In this document: in pieces, positions 24,659 through 36,230 of the stretch
Numbering within the stretch: the stretch's first letter is position 1
How the letters are laid out: every line of letters begins with the position of its first letter
Assembly: GCA_003991915.1 (NCBI GenBank)
Contig: RQTK01000508.1
Location: forward strand, 42,501-106,500
Direction: 5' to 3'
Length of the DNA stretch: 64,000 nt
DNA from: Elysia chlorotica
Lineage: Eukaryota > Mollusca > Gastropoda > Plakobranchidae
Notes under the pieces: model-generated
What the model was told of the DNA's origin: nothing
The model's input: only the letters and a program-made list of their open reading frames with translations
The model's database searches: none
Translations under genes and position numbers: made by a program

Positions 24659-24920
24659 AGAAACAAGGAATTGTATACTCGTAAAGACATCTTGCGTGAA
24701 CGTTCAACTCCTACTTTCTGTTCAGTGAACAATGATTCTCAAAAAATTAATAAATAAAATCAAACATACTGTTGTTCAATTAGACATTGTTTTGGATAGA
24801 GAGAGAGGGGGTGGGGAAAAGTGAAAAGGAAAAAAAAGTATGGAGAGAGAAGGAGAGAGGGAGAGGATGGGGGAAAACGACAAAAACAATCATTCATCGG
24901 GGTCGATTGATATCGATGTT

Positions 24921-25317
24921 GTTGACTGAACCAATATTGATGACACAATAATACAGGGAAATAATCTTATTGCAGCTATCATATAATTATCTTCGTCTCA
25001 AACTTAGACATGCGATCAAATCCAAGTCCCGCTCCACTCTAAAATCCCAAATTTTACAATAAAATTAAAATGAGCCAGAGAAGATTTAAGAGTCATAAAG
25101 CTAATAACATCAACGCCTAATCAATTTTTAATTAATGAATGTTATCAACCACAATCACCAATTCATCCGAGGGGATAGGTGAGCAGGATTAGAAAAAAAC
25201 TGAGGTGCTTTTTGAGTGATCAAGTCGATTTTCTTTTTTTTTTTTTTATAGGGCAGGCCCTACTTACGAGGGTGGGTTTAGGTTCGTCGCTTAACATCTC
25301 AAAGAAAAAACTCATTG
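24921..25317. repeat. 397-bp direct duplication, right copy
   Basis: Near-identical to 24178..24574, offset 743 bases. Its right end abuts a LINE fossil, whereas the left copy continues into GA-rich sequence, so the two copies have different right flanks. Confidence 0.9.
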
Positions 25318-25965
25318 TAGACCCACAGACGCCCCTAGCAAAAGTACAATTCAACAAATAAATCAATCAACTAGGAGAACAGGCTACCAAACTCATACAA
25401 CAAGAAAGAAACTAGGACTTAAAAGTCAATAGGCACAAAACCAAAGCGGTGGTTTTCGGGGGTTATGAAAGAATCCAAATTACAATAGACCCTACCGATA
25501 TCACAACGGAAAAATTCCTACACATGACATTCGAAAAAAAGAATTACCCAGAAGATATAGAACTACTGAGCCAAAAAAGCTCGAAAACAACTTGCATTGC
25601 TAAAATCAGGCAGCCGAAAAAGCATAAATACCCTCTACGCGATTAAAAAGATGTCTAAAAAATAAGTAGTATAATGATTTCTTACATATGGGCAAGAATT
25701 ATATGGCCAACCCATTAAACCCTTAAATATCCAAGCAGCTGCCCTTATAGCAATAACCAACACAAACAAGCTCACCAATTTAGAGTTCCTCCAAGTAGCA
25801 ATCAATATAGAACCACTATGCATTAAAAGGAAAGGAGCAGCCTCTAAAATACTGGGTGAGAGCGAAGTTTAACCCCTCAAATCCAACAAACATAATTTTC
25901 ACCGACCCTGTAAACAAAATTACCGACACACAAAGAAGAAAAACAAAACCAATCAACCAAAGCAT
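25300..25965 (+). mobile_element. LINE fossil: RT C-terminus and following domain
   Basis: Translated in pieces, the plus strand gives a late RT block with N-R-H-K-T-K-A-V-V-F-G (about 25427..25463), then a block with QAAALIAITNTNKLT and LEFLQVAINIEPL (about 25730..25815), the arrangement that follows RT in I/Jockey-type LINEs. PTNIIFTDP at about 25883 resembles the start of an RNase H domain, which would favour the I group. At least two frame breaks are visible. It abuts the right copy of a 397-bp direct duplication. Confidence 0.7.
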
Positions 25966-26204
25966 GGATAGTATACGATGAAATACAGAATTTTAAAATT
26001 ACCAGCTTAAGCATTCATTTGAGTTTTATTGTAACTGTGGATACAAAAAAAGCATTGATCGAAGGACATTTTTTTTTAAATTCTTTAACGCAGGTTTGTA
26101 TATTTCTGTAATACATTGTCATGCATCTACAATAATCAGTAAATAATATATTGCATTATTGTATTATACAGAAATTAACCTTTGCCGGATGATTTACATG
26201 TACC

Positions 26205-26350
26205 GTTGTTCACCACTGGGCCGGTGTCAGTTTCATGTGGCCGACTAAGACAGGAGTCATGGTATCCCCGCCCTGTCTCCTGTGTGGCAGCACATAAAAT
26301 TGTTAGACGCCAGTATTTGGGCCCGTTTACAATATGTCCTATACAGTATG
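26205..26350 (+). mobile_element. SINE copy, central and tail part
   Basis: Plus-strand GGGCCGGTGTCAGTTTCATG, GACAGGAGTCATGGTATCCC, TGTGTGGCAGCACATAAAAT and the final AATATGTCCTATACAGTA match the family; the tRNA head is missing. Confidence 0.8.
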
Positions 26351-26803
26351 GTATTATATTAAGCCAACTGAACTATATGTACATTGGACCTCATAATTCG
26401 AATTGCATGGAAATTTGCCTAAACTTGAAATTAAGAGAATTTGAATTACAAAAGGGGACACGCCTGAACATCAAAAGTGTTGAAATTAGATGGCATTTAC
26501 TTTGCTTCTTTAAGGATCTGCGTTTATTATAGTTTCTTGTTGTTTTCTTTCTATAGCAATCTTCTCTCAACCCCATTTCTTAGGCATGTCTTGGGTAGCA
26601 ATAAGCATTGAATTCTGCTTGATAAAAGTACTTTTGTAATGCCTATTGGTGGTGTGGGCTTCGAATTAAGAGAACCAAAGCAGAGAAACTTCGAATTATG
26701 AGCCTGATAATCGAGCCAAAGAGAAACAAATAACGTACACCGTTGTGAGAAAACTCTCCATCGCTCAATAGAGAACACAAGACGGACAGAGATACATACA
26801 TAG

Positions 26804-26804
<1 letters not shown>

Positions 26805-26845
<41 letters not shown>
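26805..26845. repeat. (CA)n microsatellite
   Basis: About 20 CA units; the poly-Cys-Val frames here are artefacts. Confidence 0.95.
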
Positions 26846-26847
<2 letters not shown>

Positions 26848-27139
26848 ACGTGAAACTGATTACATTGCATGTTGAACTCAGGCCTGTTCTATTCGTGTGA
26901 TTGTGGGCTTGTAATTGAATTGGCTCACTTTTACACTGTATTGAATTTATTTGGACACCAGGCCGACACATACTGTAACCGACGGTGCTTCACTTGATAA
27001 TCTTTGATCATTACCGCCTCATCATTGCGTTCTCAAGCAAACAGTGCGATACTCGGCAGGTGGACAAGAATCTGGTCTTGTATTTTTCTAGAAAATTGTG
27101 GGACATAGATCTAGTTAAATTTAAATACTCTTAGCGTTG

Positions 27140-27240
27140 CCTTAGTAGGGGCGTAAAGATAGCTCAGTTTCCAATGCTCGAGACTAAGGAGAAGAAGACC
27201 CAAGGTTCAAATCTTGGTGTTACCGCTCCCCCACCCCACT
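27140..27240 (+). mobile_element. tRNA-like SINE head
   Basis: GATAGCTCAGTTTCCAATGC, then CCAAGGTTCAAATCTTGG with a perfect T-arm, and a partly matching acceptor end. The D-arm does not pair, so this looks tRNA-derived rather than a functional gene. Confidence 0.55.
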
Positions 27241-28400
27241 TTTTCTGTCCAGCTTTGTAGGAAACCTATTGGATATAACATTTATTTGAAGGTACCATTT
27301 TAAGCAATATAGGGCGTCATATATTTCTAACATTAATGCTTTTGATTGACAAGTAAGACGTCAAAATATTTTATCTTCAGCCGCTGTTTCCATTATTGTA
27401 TTGTGGAGCTTTCAAGTGGGGCTACAAGGGTTCTAGACGCATAACCCTTTTCGTCAAGAGACTTATGCACAAAACATCTTGTTTCATGTAGAAAGGATTC
27501 GAACTGAAACATACCACACACAAAGATATTTCAAACTAAACAGGTTTCATTGTTATCACCTGCAGGAAAGAAAGTAATAACTGTATTCTATTACGATTAG
27601 TAATAAACGCAGGATGAAAAGCAGAAACAAACAATACAGTAAAATCAACAAACTTCTCAGCGCAATAGAAATATATATTTATATGAAATTATAAAAAGAT
27701 ACACAGCAAAAAAATACCAACGAGCGCAACACTCAAGTCACTTAACCTGTAGATCAGTCATGCCACACCCCATTTTTTCACACCCAGTCACCCGCGCCAG
27801 ACCCAGACTGGCCATCTGGCCGTCAGGCGGCCTTCAAAGCGCCTCATGGCTTTTGGTGTGTGCTGTATATCATGCCCTAAAGGCCTATAATACTGGAAAG
27901 ATATGTGATGTCCTAAAAACATTTTTCAAGTACTTGGTGATGGTTGCTCTAAACATACCTTTTGCTGCAAATGTTGCCCGAAAAGTCAAAACACCTGGTA
28001 AAATATTGTGACACCGGTTAAATTTCTATATCTCTCAATTTACCGAGAACGTCTCCAGTTTTCGGAGGGTGTTATAGCCTTTTTAAACTATAACATTGTT
28101 TTAAAAAATGAAGGATATAGGATGGTTGATCTACAGGTGCAAATTAGAGCGGTTGTCCTAAACTCCTCCTGTGTTTTATTATTTAAAATGGCATGGCAGA
28201 AAAGAGTAGTGAATTTCATTGATTATACAATTCTCCAGAACTGCACAGCTTCCATCACTTGTAATGCACATTGATATTGTTAAGCTGTTACCATGTCGAT
28301 GTAAAACTTGAAAGTAGTGGTTGCTTTTGTCGAAGTAATAAGTGCTTTTATTGGTCTTATTATAAATTAATGTATTCGTGGTAAGACAAGTTTAATTGGC

Positions 28401-28485
<85 letters not shown>

Positions 28486-28530
28486 TGGTAGTAGCAGTAA
28501 TGGTTGCAGTAGTACTATTAGTAGTGAAAA
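28401..28530. repeat. (AGT)n array, about 28 perfect units plus imperfect tail
   Basis: Perfect to 28484, then degenerate AGTAGC/AGTAAT units. Same motif and strand as the array at 24.1 kb. Confidence 0.95.
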
Positions 28531-28749
28531 TAGGTTAGAAGGGACAGCCACCTGTTAAAGCCTCTATAGTTGTTGGACTGCTTTTCTGTATTCTATTAGT
28601 AGTGAAAGTAGAAGTAATAGTTGCTAGTAGTAGTGATTAGATTTGGAATTTTTAGGCATTTTTTTCAGAGCGGTTAGAAATAGACTTTTACTAGTTTAGA
28701 GAAAATGGTCGAACAATGACTGCACTTTGTGAGATTAGAAGCTTTGGCT

Positions 28750-28920
28750 AGTAGATGCAGCGGATCTGAATCGCCTTGCCTTTTAACAGAACATTATTTA
28801 TACCACTGGACCACTACGCTCCTAATGGTCCAGTGCAAGGAAACCAGATACAGATAGCCTTGGTCTAGTGGTATAAACCATCCTTCCAGTGGACATGGTT
28901 GCGTGGTGGTGGCACCATAT
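28750..28920. repeat. Two tRNA-like SINE heads in opposite orientation
   Basis: The minus strand gives GTAGTGGTCCAGTGGTATAA ending near 28830; the plus strand gives CCTTGGTCTAGTGGTATAAA starting near 28858. Both resemble the A-box region of the SINE head, so this is an inverted pair of fragments. Confidence 0.45.
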
Positions 28921-30436
28921 CCAATTTTAATATTTCGCGCATGATAATCTTTACAAATATATCCCTGATGAATTTATACAATTAAAAAATGGAATAGGTT
29001 TATTAGGCTAAAAAAAAAAAAGGCGATTGAAGTTATGAAGGAAAAAAAAAGTCCACACAACACATCAAAGTTTATTAATAATAACACCAGCTGATCGAGT
29101 GTTGTTCTCAGGAAAGCATGTAAATAACTGGGCAAAAAAGGCCAATACATGTAAAGTCATTGATATCTTAATAACAGCTTTGATTGTATTAGTCCAATAT
29201 CCATCTTATTGATAACATTTGAGACAAGGACTCTTTGTAATTCGAAAGTAATATTATCAATTATTGCATCAAGTAAATTTTAAAGTGCAATGAATACAGA
29301 ATCAGTGTATTAAGACAATTTTAGAATACTCAACTACTAGGACAGCAGTAAAACACTAAAATAAAAATTAATGTAGTTGGGATTTCAGTTTATGGCACAG
29401 TTTGTTAACTTGCTAAATTATTTAAAAAATGTTAAGTACAAAAAATATGGTGTTCACTTTAAAAGACATAACTTTTTAAAAAGTTTTACACAAAACACAA
29501 TGAGACAGAAACGATCTAATAACCTTAACATAAAATGTATTCACATAACGAGAAAACAGCAACAAGAACAAAAACAATTAAAGAATAACTGTGAATTCTA
29601 AAAGTTAGATACAAAAACTTTGATGATACAACCGGTTGTTTTCACTCTTGGAACTCTTGGTTTTAAGTAACTAATACCATCCCAGAAGAAAACTTATGTT
29701 CATCCAATGCTAGAAGAGGAATATTTTGACAGCAGAAACTGCTTAGGACAAGACTAGTACGTATTGCTCATCTGTAAGTAGTACATGCACAACAGTTCTC
29801 AAGAGAATAAGTATTGGTACTCGTAATTGTAGAGTCGAAATGTATATGTATATGATTATTGACGATGAGGAATGGATTACAATGGTCAATGTAAGAATAA
29901 TTTAAAAACAACTAAATCAGCTGTTACAATTCTGCCTCATGAAGTTAAATGCATTGTGCTAGTGGTTTCATAAATAATACTACAAACAAAACCACAACAG
30001 GATACAGACACAATATGATAACAAATAAATACTTTTATTGACGAAGTTTGCAAGCTGTTTCTCAAATACAACAGAAATGAAATCAATACAAAGATTCAGA
30101 TTTTACTATAATATTGTAATAGAAAAAAAGAGGTAGAAAAACTAAAAAAAAATAAATAAATGAAGACCATAAGCTCTTCCGATAACAATATCAGTTGAAG
30201 AAGATAAGTATTTTTGTAAAAGTTCAAATGCATTTTAGGCTTTCTTTTTTAATGCAGTTGAAAGCACACACAAAAAAAAAAGTAAACTTTTTATCGCAAG
30301 TATATCAAGATGACATGTGTAAAATATGAATATGCATAGAAGCGATAAGCAAAATAATAGAAAAAATAAATACTTATAATACTGTATTTTTAACATAACA
30401 TAACTAGGCATAATGCAGGTATAATATTATGACTTT

Positions 30437-33400
30437 TTATTCAAAGTCTGGATGAGGAGGGAAGGTACAGCCATAATGTTGGATGACAACTTTGGAAGCA
30501 TAGGCACCGCAACGCAAGCAATCATCGAGTGGTTTGCCTTGCACAAGCTGAGATAGAAACCCACCTACAAAAGCATCCCCACAACCATTTGTGTCTTTAA
30601 TGTCTTCTGGGTTTAAGGGCAACACTGCAATTTCTTGCACTTCTCCCTGAGTAGCCATGACAATGGGCTTCTTACCACCCTGTGTGAAGACAACAATTCT
30701 AGGACGGGATGTGTTGGCTTTTGGCAGTGACGCCACTCTCAATGCTATTTCTTTCACATCTGACAAGGTCTCACCCTGATTCCCCAGTCCTGCTTCCTTG
30801 GCAAACTCCCTGGCTTCATCTCCATTCCCAAAGAGAAGATCTACATACTGCATCAGCCCAAGATCGGGATCTGCAAAAAGTTTGCACAGGAAAGTGGCAT
30901 GTAGGTTCGATGAGCAAACTTTGTTGTGTTCTGAGCTGTGTTTAGCTACTTCTAAGACAGCTTGCGGGCATACTGTTAGCAGAAATCCACCCAAATAGTA
31001 GAACTGTGCCTCCTCCACAAGTTTCCAGACTTCAGGTTGGTGTAGGAAAGTGTCACAAAACTTGGATGCTGCACCCAGCTCTGTGATGAGAGATCGGTCC
31101 TCGTCTGTGATTATTGCTGCACATACTCCTGTGTGGTCTCCAGAATAAACCTATAAAACATAAGAAAAAGAACCTTAAAGTTTTGAATGGATAGCAATTT
31201 TACCTCAGTAGGGTGTCAGTGAGTTTTCTTTTTCAGTAAAAGTTGTATCTACCTCCCATAGTGTGCTTAAGATGAGGCACCTCATAGAAATAAGCACTGG
31301 GGAGCATAATTTATTACTGCAGATGTTAAAGGTCTGAGGTTCAAATCCTGCTTGAGGCCCCTTGGTCTATTGGGTCTGTATAATGTGACTGTCCAAGTTT
31401 TCTTGTATCCTGCTCTGGAGTCTCGTCAATGTATATGACCTTTCTTGAGATAGAGAAGATGTCAAATAAGAAAAAAACTGCTCCAACTGAGAAATTCTTT
31501 TAAAAAGTATTTTATCTTAATTTAATTCCTTTACAAGGGTTACAATTATGACTTTGATCTTAAATATTTATTGTGTATGCTTAACATAAAGTGAATACTA
31601 TGTTACATAATGTTTTAAAAACACCAAATCTATATTACAAAAAAGCTCAAAATTTTACTCATCTCTACAGGATAAGTTTAACTACAGCACCGATCTCTTG
31701 AAATTTTGCGTGAATGTAGCTTTATGTTTCGTCCAGTGCAATGGCACCTTTATAATTCATAATTACTTGCCATTAATTTATGAAACAAAAGAAACATAAC
31801 TTCGTGGTCCACTTATTTAGCTAACGTTGGATACATCTTTTAATCGACTGGAATCAGTTTGTGATTTATAGAAATATGAGGTGTGTTTAACAGTGATAAG
31901 CAGTTGAAAATATTTCACACATCCATCGATTCAATTTAAATTATAATTCTTATTAGATTTACACATTCCATACTATGACTTCTTCATTATTTTTTTCGGG
32001 AAACCTTTCTCTACATCATAAACCATGAGAGACCAAGGCCAAGGGTTTTAGAATAATTTTGAGTTAAAATTAGGAGTTAAAATTTGGCTGTATCAACTGA
32101 AAATCAATAACATATTTATTTTGTTTTATTGCATGAAATCTACTGACTAGAAATACCTCAATGTGTACAATTTTGTGAAGAGATTTTATTCCTGATCCTG
32201 GATTACAATGACTATACTGTATGCTTGTTATCATGCTCAATTGTAAATACTACATGTCCGATCCCCGATTACTGTCAGTGTATGTGATCATGCTCATGTT
32301 AGAATTTAACCTACAAGTAATTGCTTTCCATTTTTTGAATTTTTTATGTTGTTGGGTATGGTCTAAAGTAGGCCTGCCTCCATACAAAAAGTTTAACAAA
32401 TTCGGATGGGCAGGACAGACCTTTAACGATATTCTTTTCTTAAATAAAGGTTAGAACAAAGTAACTTAGAGATTCGAATCTATCAATAGCATTAAAATTT
32501 GTAATTCAAAGTTTGGATCTAGATTATAATCTAGATCTAATTTACACCCGGCTAAGGAGCAGTGGTTTTAATGTCTTCAATATTTGCTGTGATTTTAGCC
32601 CCAAAGTTAACAGATATTAATATCAATCAAATTAGTGCTTGGAGTTGTTTGTTTTATTACCTGATAAAACATTTTAACATACTCTTCAAAAAGTACATAA
32701 GCAAACTGCAACTTCTCATCTTATAAAATATCCATTCAATTTTCAATACCTTTTCATTAACCAGGAATTGGCAGTTAACTTGAGTGAGTCAATGTGCAGG
32801 AAATCCCTGAAACAATGTTCCACCACACTTATGGCTGTAAATTTCTTGTATACTATGGTTTAGATGTTTAACAACATAAAAATGTAAAAAAAAAATATTT
32901 CAAAAGCAATTGGTTGTAGGTTAGGCCTATATGTTTGTTATTTTTTCTGGAATATAACCACTATTTTACTATATGATATATTCATTCAAAAAACAGGCTC
33001 TCAACTATGTTGCAAAAAAAAAAAGTGATTGAAATGCAACAACAGGAAGCATTGTACAATAATATTATTAACTTTTATAACACAAGTTTGCAAACAATTT
33101 CATAAGAAGCTGTCACTTACATGTATATGTTTTATTTTTAATAATTAGAAACTGACCTGATAGTGAACATTTACACCAACGCCATTAGCAGCTTCCTCCA
33201 GCATCGTCTTGAACATATCGTCGCCCACTGAACCAAGGAATGTAGTGGCCCAGTGACTGTGTAAAAGCCACTGAGCGACACGGATACTGTTCTGAGTGGC
33301 TCCACCAGCTATATAAGTTGGGTTGTACTTGTCGACAATCTCCTAGAATAATTATGATCATAAAAAAAACGCTTAATAAAAGTCAATCCCATTAAGGCCG

Positions 33401-34695
33401 CATCCTCTTATCAAATTACTGATCACAGCAGCAATTGTGGATGTTCTCTATTTAAAGTGTATAAGCATCAGCAATGTTCAATACCTGCAGGAACAATTCT
33501 GTTCACAGCCAATAGCTATCTTATAAAGTTATTTGAGGAGACAAAAAATGAAACATATCCATGTTGGCCATTTTTATGATATTGTTGTTATGCAAGTGAC
33601 TGTATAATTTTTTCACAATATTTTAAAATTGCCTATGATTCATCCAATGATCATGAACAAACATCTCTTGTTATGGACATTTTTTTAAATCAATTAATAT
33701 TATAATATATATATTTTTTAGAACTTACTTTGTGACATTCGATATAAAGTGGGTCTCTATTGCAGATCAATTGTTGTATTGCACATAGACTCGGACACAC
33801 TATCTTGTCAACATTAACAAAATAATAAATACTAGAAATCCTTTACAGTAGAAACGCAATAATTACAACTTTAGTAATAAAAACTATGTCTGAGTGTTAA
33901 TGTCTCAATCTAAATCAGTACTTGGCAATTATCTAGATCTACAATGGATCTCAACAACAGCAAATAACAGCACTCACTGCGGCAAGATGTTACTCTCTCT
34001 ACAAATAAACAAACAAAACAAAAGCAAAACAAACAACAAAAATAACAAAAAACAACCCCCCCCCCAAAAAAAAAAAAAACAACAAAAAAACAACAACAAA
34101 AAAAACAACAAAAACACAAACAAAAAAACAACAAACAAACAAACAAAAAACGTCTATCATTCTATTATACTACCGCATGTTGCTCATTTTCACACACGAC
34201 ACAGATCTAGAACTCTCTATGCCTTCCTAGCTCATCCGAGAACATCAGACAACTTTCTAGAAAAATCCAGCTCACATTATTATTATTTAATCATATACAC
34301 TACTCACCTCCTCTCTTCTCAATCAAACTTCGAGTAGTTTCTAGAACCTACTAGGTAAGGCTAGACTCGAAGCCCATAACAGCCGATTTGGTGAACACTA
34401 CTCACTATGTTAGCATAGCAGCAATAACTAAGCATACACATAAACAGTGTCACATACTTATTTTACTAATGCTTTATCAATAAACATTGTGTCTTAGTAA
34501 CATACTTTACAACCGATTGATACTGATTTTTACCTTAAATATACTAAGTTGCTGAGGAGTGGCCAGAACTGCGTTGTTTTTCTCCAAGCCATATTTGATC
34601 AACAAATCGGTGCCACCCTTTAGTACCGTCATATCTAGCAAAGGATTGCCCATTCCCAGCAGGATATTCTCACGGACAAACGGTTGGTTTGACAT
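30437..34695 (-). CDS. ADK: Adenosine kinase (complete)
   Basis: Three coding exons on the minus strand: 34534..34695 (54 codons), 33157..33342 (62 codons) and 30437..31150 (237 codons plus TAA), all phase 0 with GT-AG introns, giving 353 aa (human isoforms 345 and 362). The enzyme phosphorylates adenosine to AMP in purine salvage and sets adenosine levels; cytosolic or nuclear. Visible PfkB-family features are RENILLGMGNPLLD near the N-terminus, GGATQNSIRVAQW for substrate binding, DLLFGNGDEA in mid-protein, and the C-terminal signature DTNGCGDAFVGGF at residues 302-314 with catalytic Asp308. The usual DTNGAGDAF has Ala where this protein has Cys306. C-terminal GCTFPPHPDFE matches human GCTFPEKPDFH. 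The large last exon is unsplit. Intron 1 holds a repeat also present upstream of the gene. Secure. Confidence 0.97.
31290..31410 (+). mobile_element. Diverged tRNA-derived SINE
   Basis: GAGGTTCAAATCCTGC (B-box) followed by ATTGGGTCTGTATAATGTGA, the shared central domain, inside ADK intron 2. Confidence 0.55.
33736..34460. repeat. Interspersed repeat, copy A (in ADK intron 1)
   Basis: Shares several blocks, in the same order and orientation, with 35698..36230: AGTGGGTC(T/C)CT, GTAGAAACGCAATAATT, CACTG(C/T)GGCAAGATGTTAC, TAGAACCTAC and the GATTTGGTGAA segment. A CAAA/poly(A)-rich expansion (about 34012..34150) interrupts this copy. No recognisable coding potential or clear terminal repeats were seen, so its class is undetermined. 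Confidence 0.7.
34012..34150. repeat. CAAA/poly(A)/poly(C)-rich low-complexity tract
   Basis: Runs of CAAA, CAA, eleven C and long A stretches inside ADK intron 1. Apparent open frames here are low-complexity artefacts. Confidence 0.9.
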
Positions 34696-34794
34696 TGTGC
34701 TGTAATAATTTCTCTGGTAAAAGGAGAGAGAAACAAGTAAAATTAATTATCAATATACAAATTTGTATTTGATTATGGGTTGTTTAATTAACCC

Positions 34795-34895
34795 CCAAGG
34801 TCGGCACAATATAGGTTGTAATGAGGACGGGTCTGAAGACTAATGTTTGACAATTTTACGTGCTGCCACACAGAGGCAAAACGGAGATAATTGTA
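34795..34895 (-). mobile_element. SINE tail fragment
   Basis: Plus strand shows CACAATATAGGTTGTAATGA and GACAATTTTACGTGCTGCCA, the reversed tail of the same SINE family, just upstream of the ADK start codon. Confidence 0.7.
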
Positions 34896-35697
34896 TTGCT
34901 TCACTTCATTTTTTATTTTACCTTGATTATGATTATCACAGTAAAATGGCTTTATAATTACAATAATATATACCCATGTTTTGCTTTGAGAAAGCTTGAG
35001 TAGGCTTTCGGTTTCACTATGTAAATCTCTCTACAATTTCGCCGTCTTTCTTTCTTAAGCCCTTCGGAAGTTTCTCTTGAGATTACGCTTCTTACAATAA
35101 AAAAAGACAATCACGCGGAGATTAAAATTAATTATTACAGAAGTGCTTCACATAGCAGAGTAGAAAAATATTGCCAAATGCCATCTCTAGTCGGAGAAAT
35201 GGCGTCTCTCTTGGGTTTTACTTCGGGGCTCTCAAACGAAATCCTATACGGTAAACAGTCCCGAGAGTTAAGTTAGGGAGTTTGCGTACTGCCACACAGA
35301 CAAGCATGTGATATCACCACTTCTGCCTCCATTGTGCGGGCCTAACATCATCTAACAATCATTTACGTGTAAAGGATATTTAGGAAAAAATGGCAGCTGA
35401 AAGGCGAACAGAACTTGAGACCTACTGGATTAAAGCTCTAAAGACTAACGTGTACCAAGTGTAGACTTACGAAGCCAAAGATATTGCGCTGATATCAGAA
35501 CTCACGTCTTCAACCAGGAGGGGACGAAAACAGGAAAATAAATATGCTCGATCGTGGGTTCGAACAAGATTGGTCCGAAATAGGAACTTAACCCTTTATC
35601 AATTGGAGCGGCTTGCCCTCATTGTCAGCTGGGTGCAGAAGGGAAACGTAAGTTTTCAGCTAAGAAAATTATAAACGTCACCAAATTACTACTTGTG

Positions 35698-36230
35698 GCG
35701 TTGATTCGATGAAGTGGGTCCCTGTTGTAGGCCTAGATAAATTGCTGAATAATTATAATTTACGTAGACTTAAACACATATTTTTTACAAACATTAAAAA
35801 TTAAAAAAATAAATAATAATAATATATATATATATATATATTTGCAATCCTTTGTAGAAACGCAATAATTTAAATTCATCAATGAAAGCTTGTCAGAGGG
35901 CTAGAAATACAGCTTAAGAATATCTATATCTAAATCATAACCCGACACAGAAAACCCCCCAACAAAAAAACAGCGCTCACTGTGGCAAGATGTTACAACA
36001 CGATCAGAAGTATAATCATTCATATTTCCACAAAAACAATGTATGTAGATCAATACAAAAAGGTGATAGCACAAGAGCATATCAACCCGCACAACATGTG
36101 CTCGGCGCGATGTGAAAAAGTATATAGAAGTTGGAATAATTTATAGAACCTACACTCCAAGCCCGTAACCCCGGATTTGGTGAAGAATACTATGTAGCAG
36201 CCTACGCGTAAACAAAGCCACACTACTGTA
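35698..36230. repeat. Interspersed repeat, copy B (upstream of ADK)
   Basis: Diverged partner of the repeat in ADK intron 1, about 1 kb upstream of the ADK start codon. The same conserved blocks occur in the same order; an AT-rich (TA)n stretch at about 35822..35840 lies inside it. Class undetermined. Confidence 0.7.

Larger units (their letters stand above)
19626..30436. other. Repeat-rich spacer between the GPCR gene and ADK
   Basis: Holds SINE fragments (21.6, 26.2, 27.1, 28.8 kb), LINE fossils (23.1-23.8 and 25.3-26.0 kb), the 397-bp duplication, (AGT)n and (CA)n arrays and GA-rich tracts. 19.7-21.6, 22.2-23.0 and 29.0-30.4 kb show nothing I can name. Confidence 0.6.

Noticed and set aside
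27140-27240. Stand-alone tRNA gene
   Set aside because: The T-arm is perfect but the D-arm and anticodon arm do not pair; better a SINE head. The same reasoning applies to 9.2, 15.2 and 38.3 kb.
33894-34337. 147-codon frame and its antisense partner
   Set aside because: Mostly CAAA/poly(A) low complexity in ADK intron 1.
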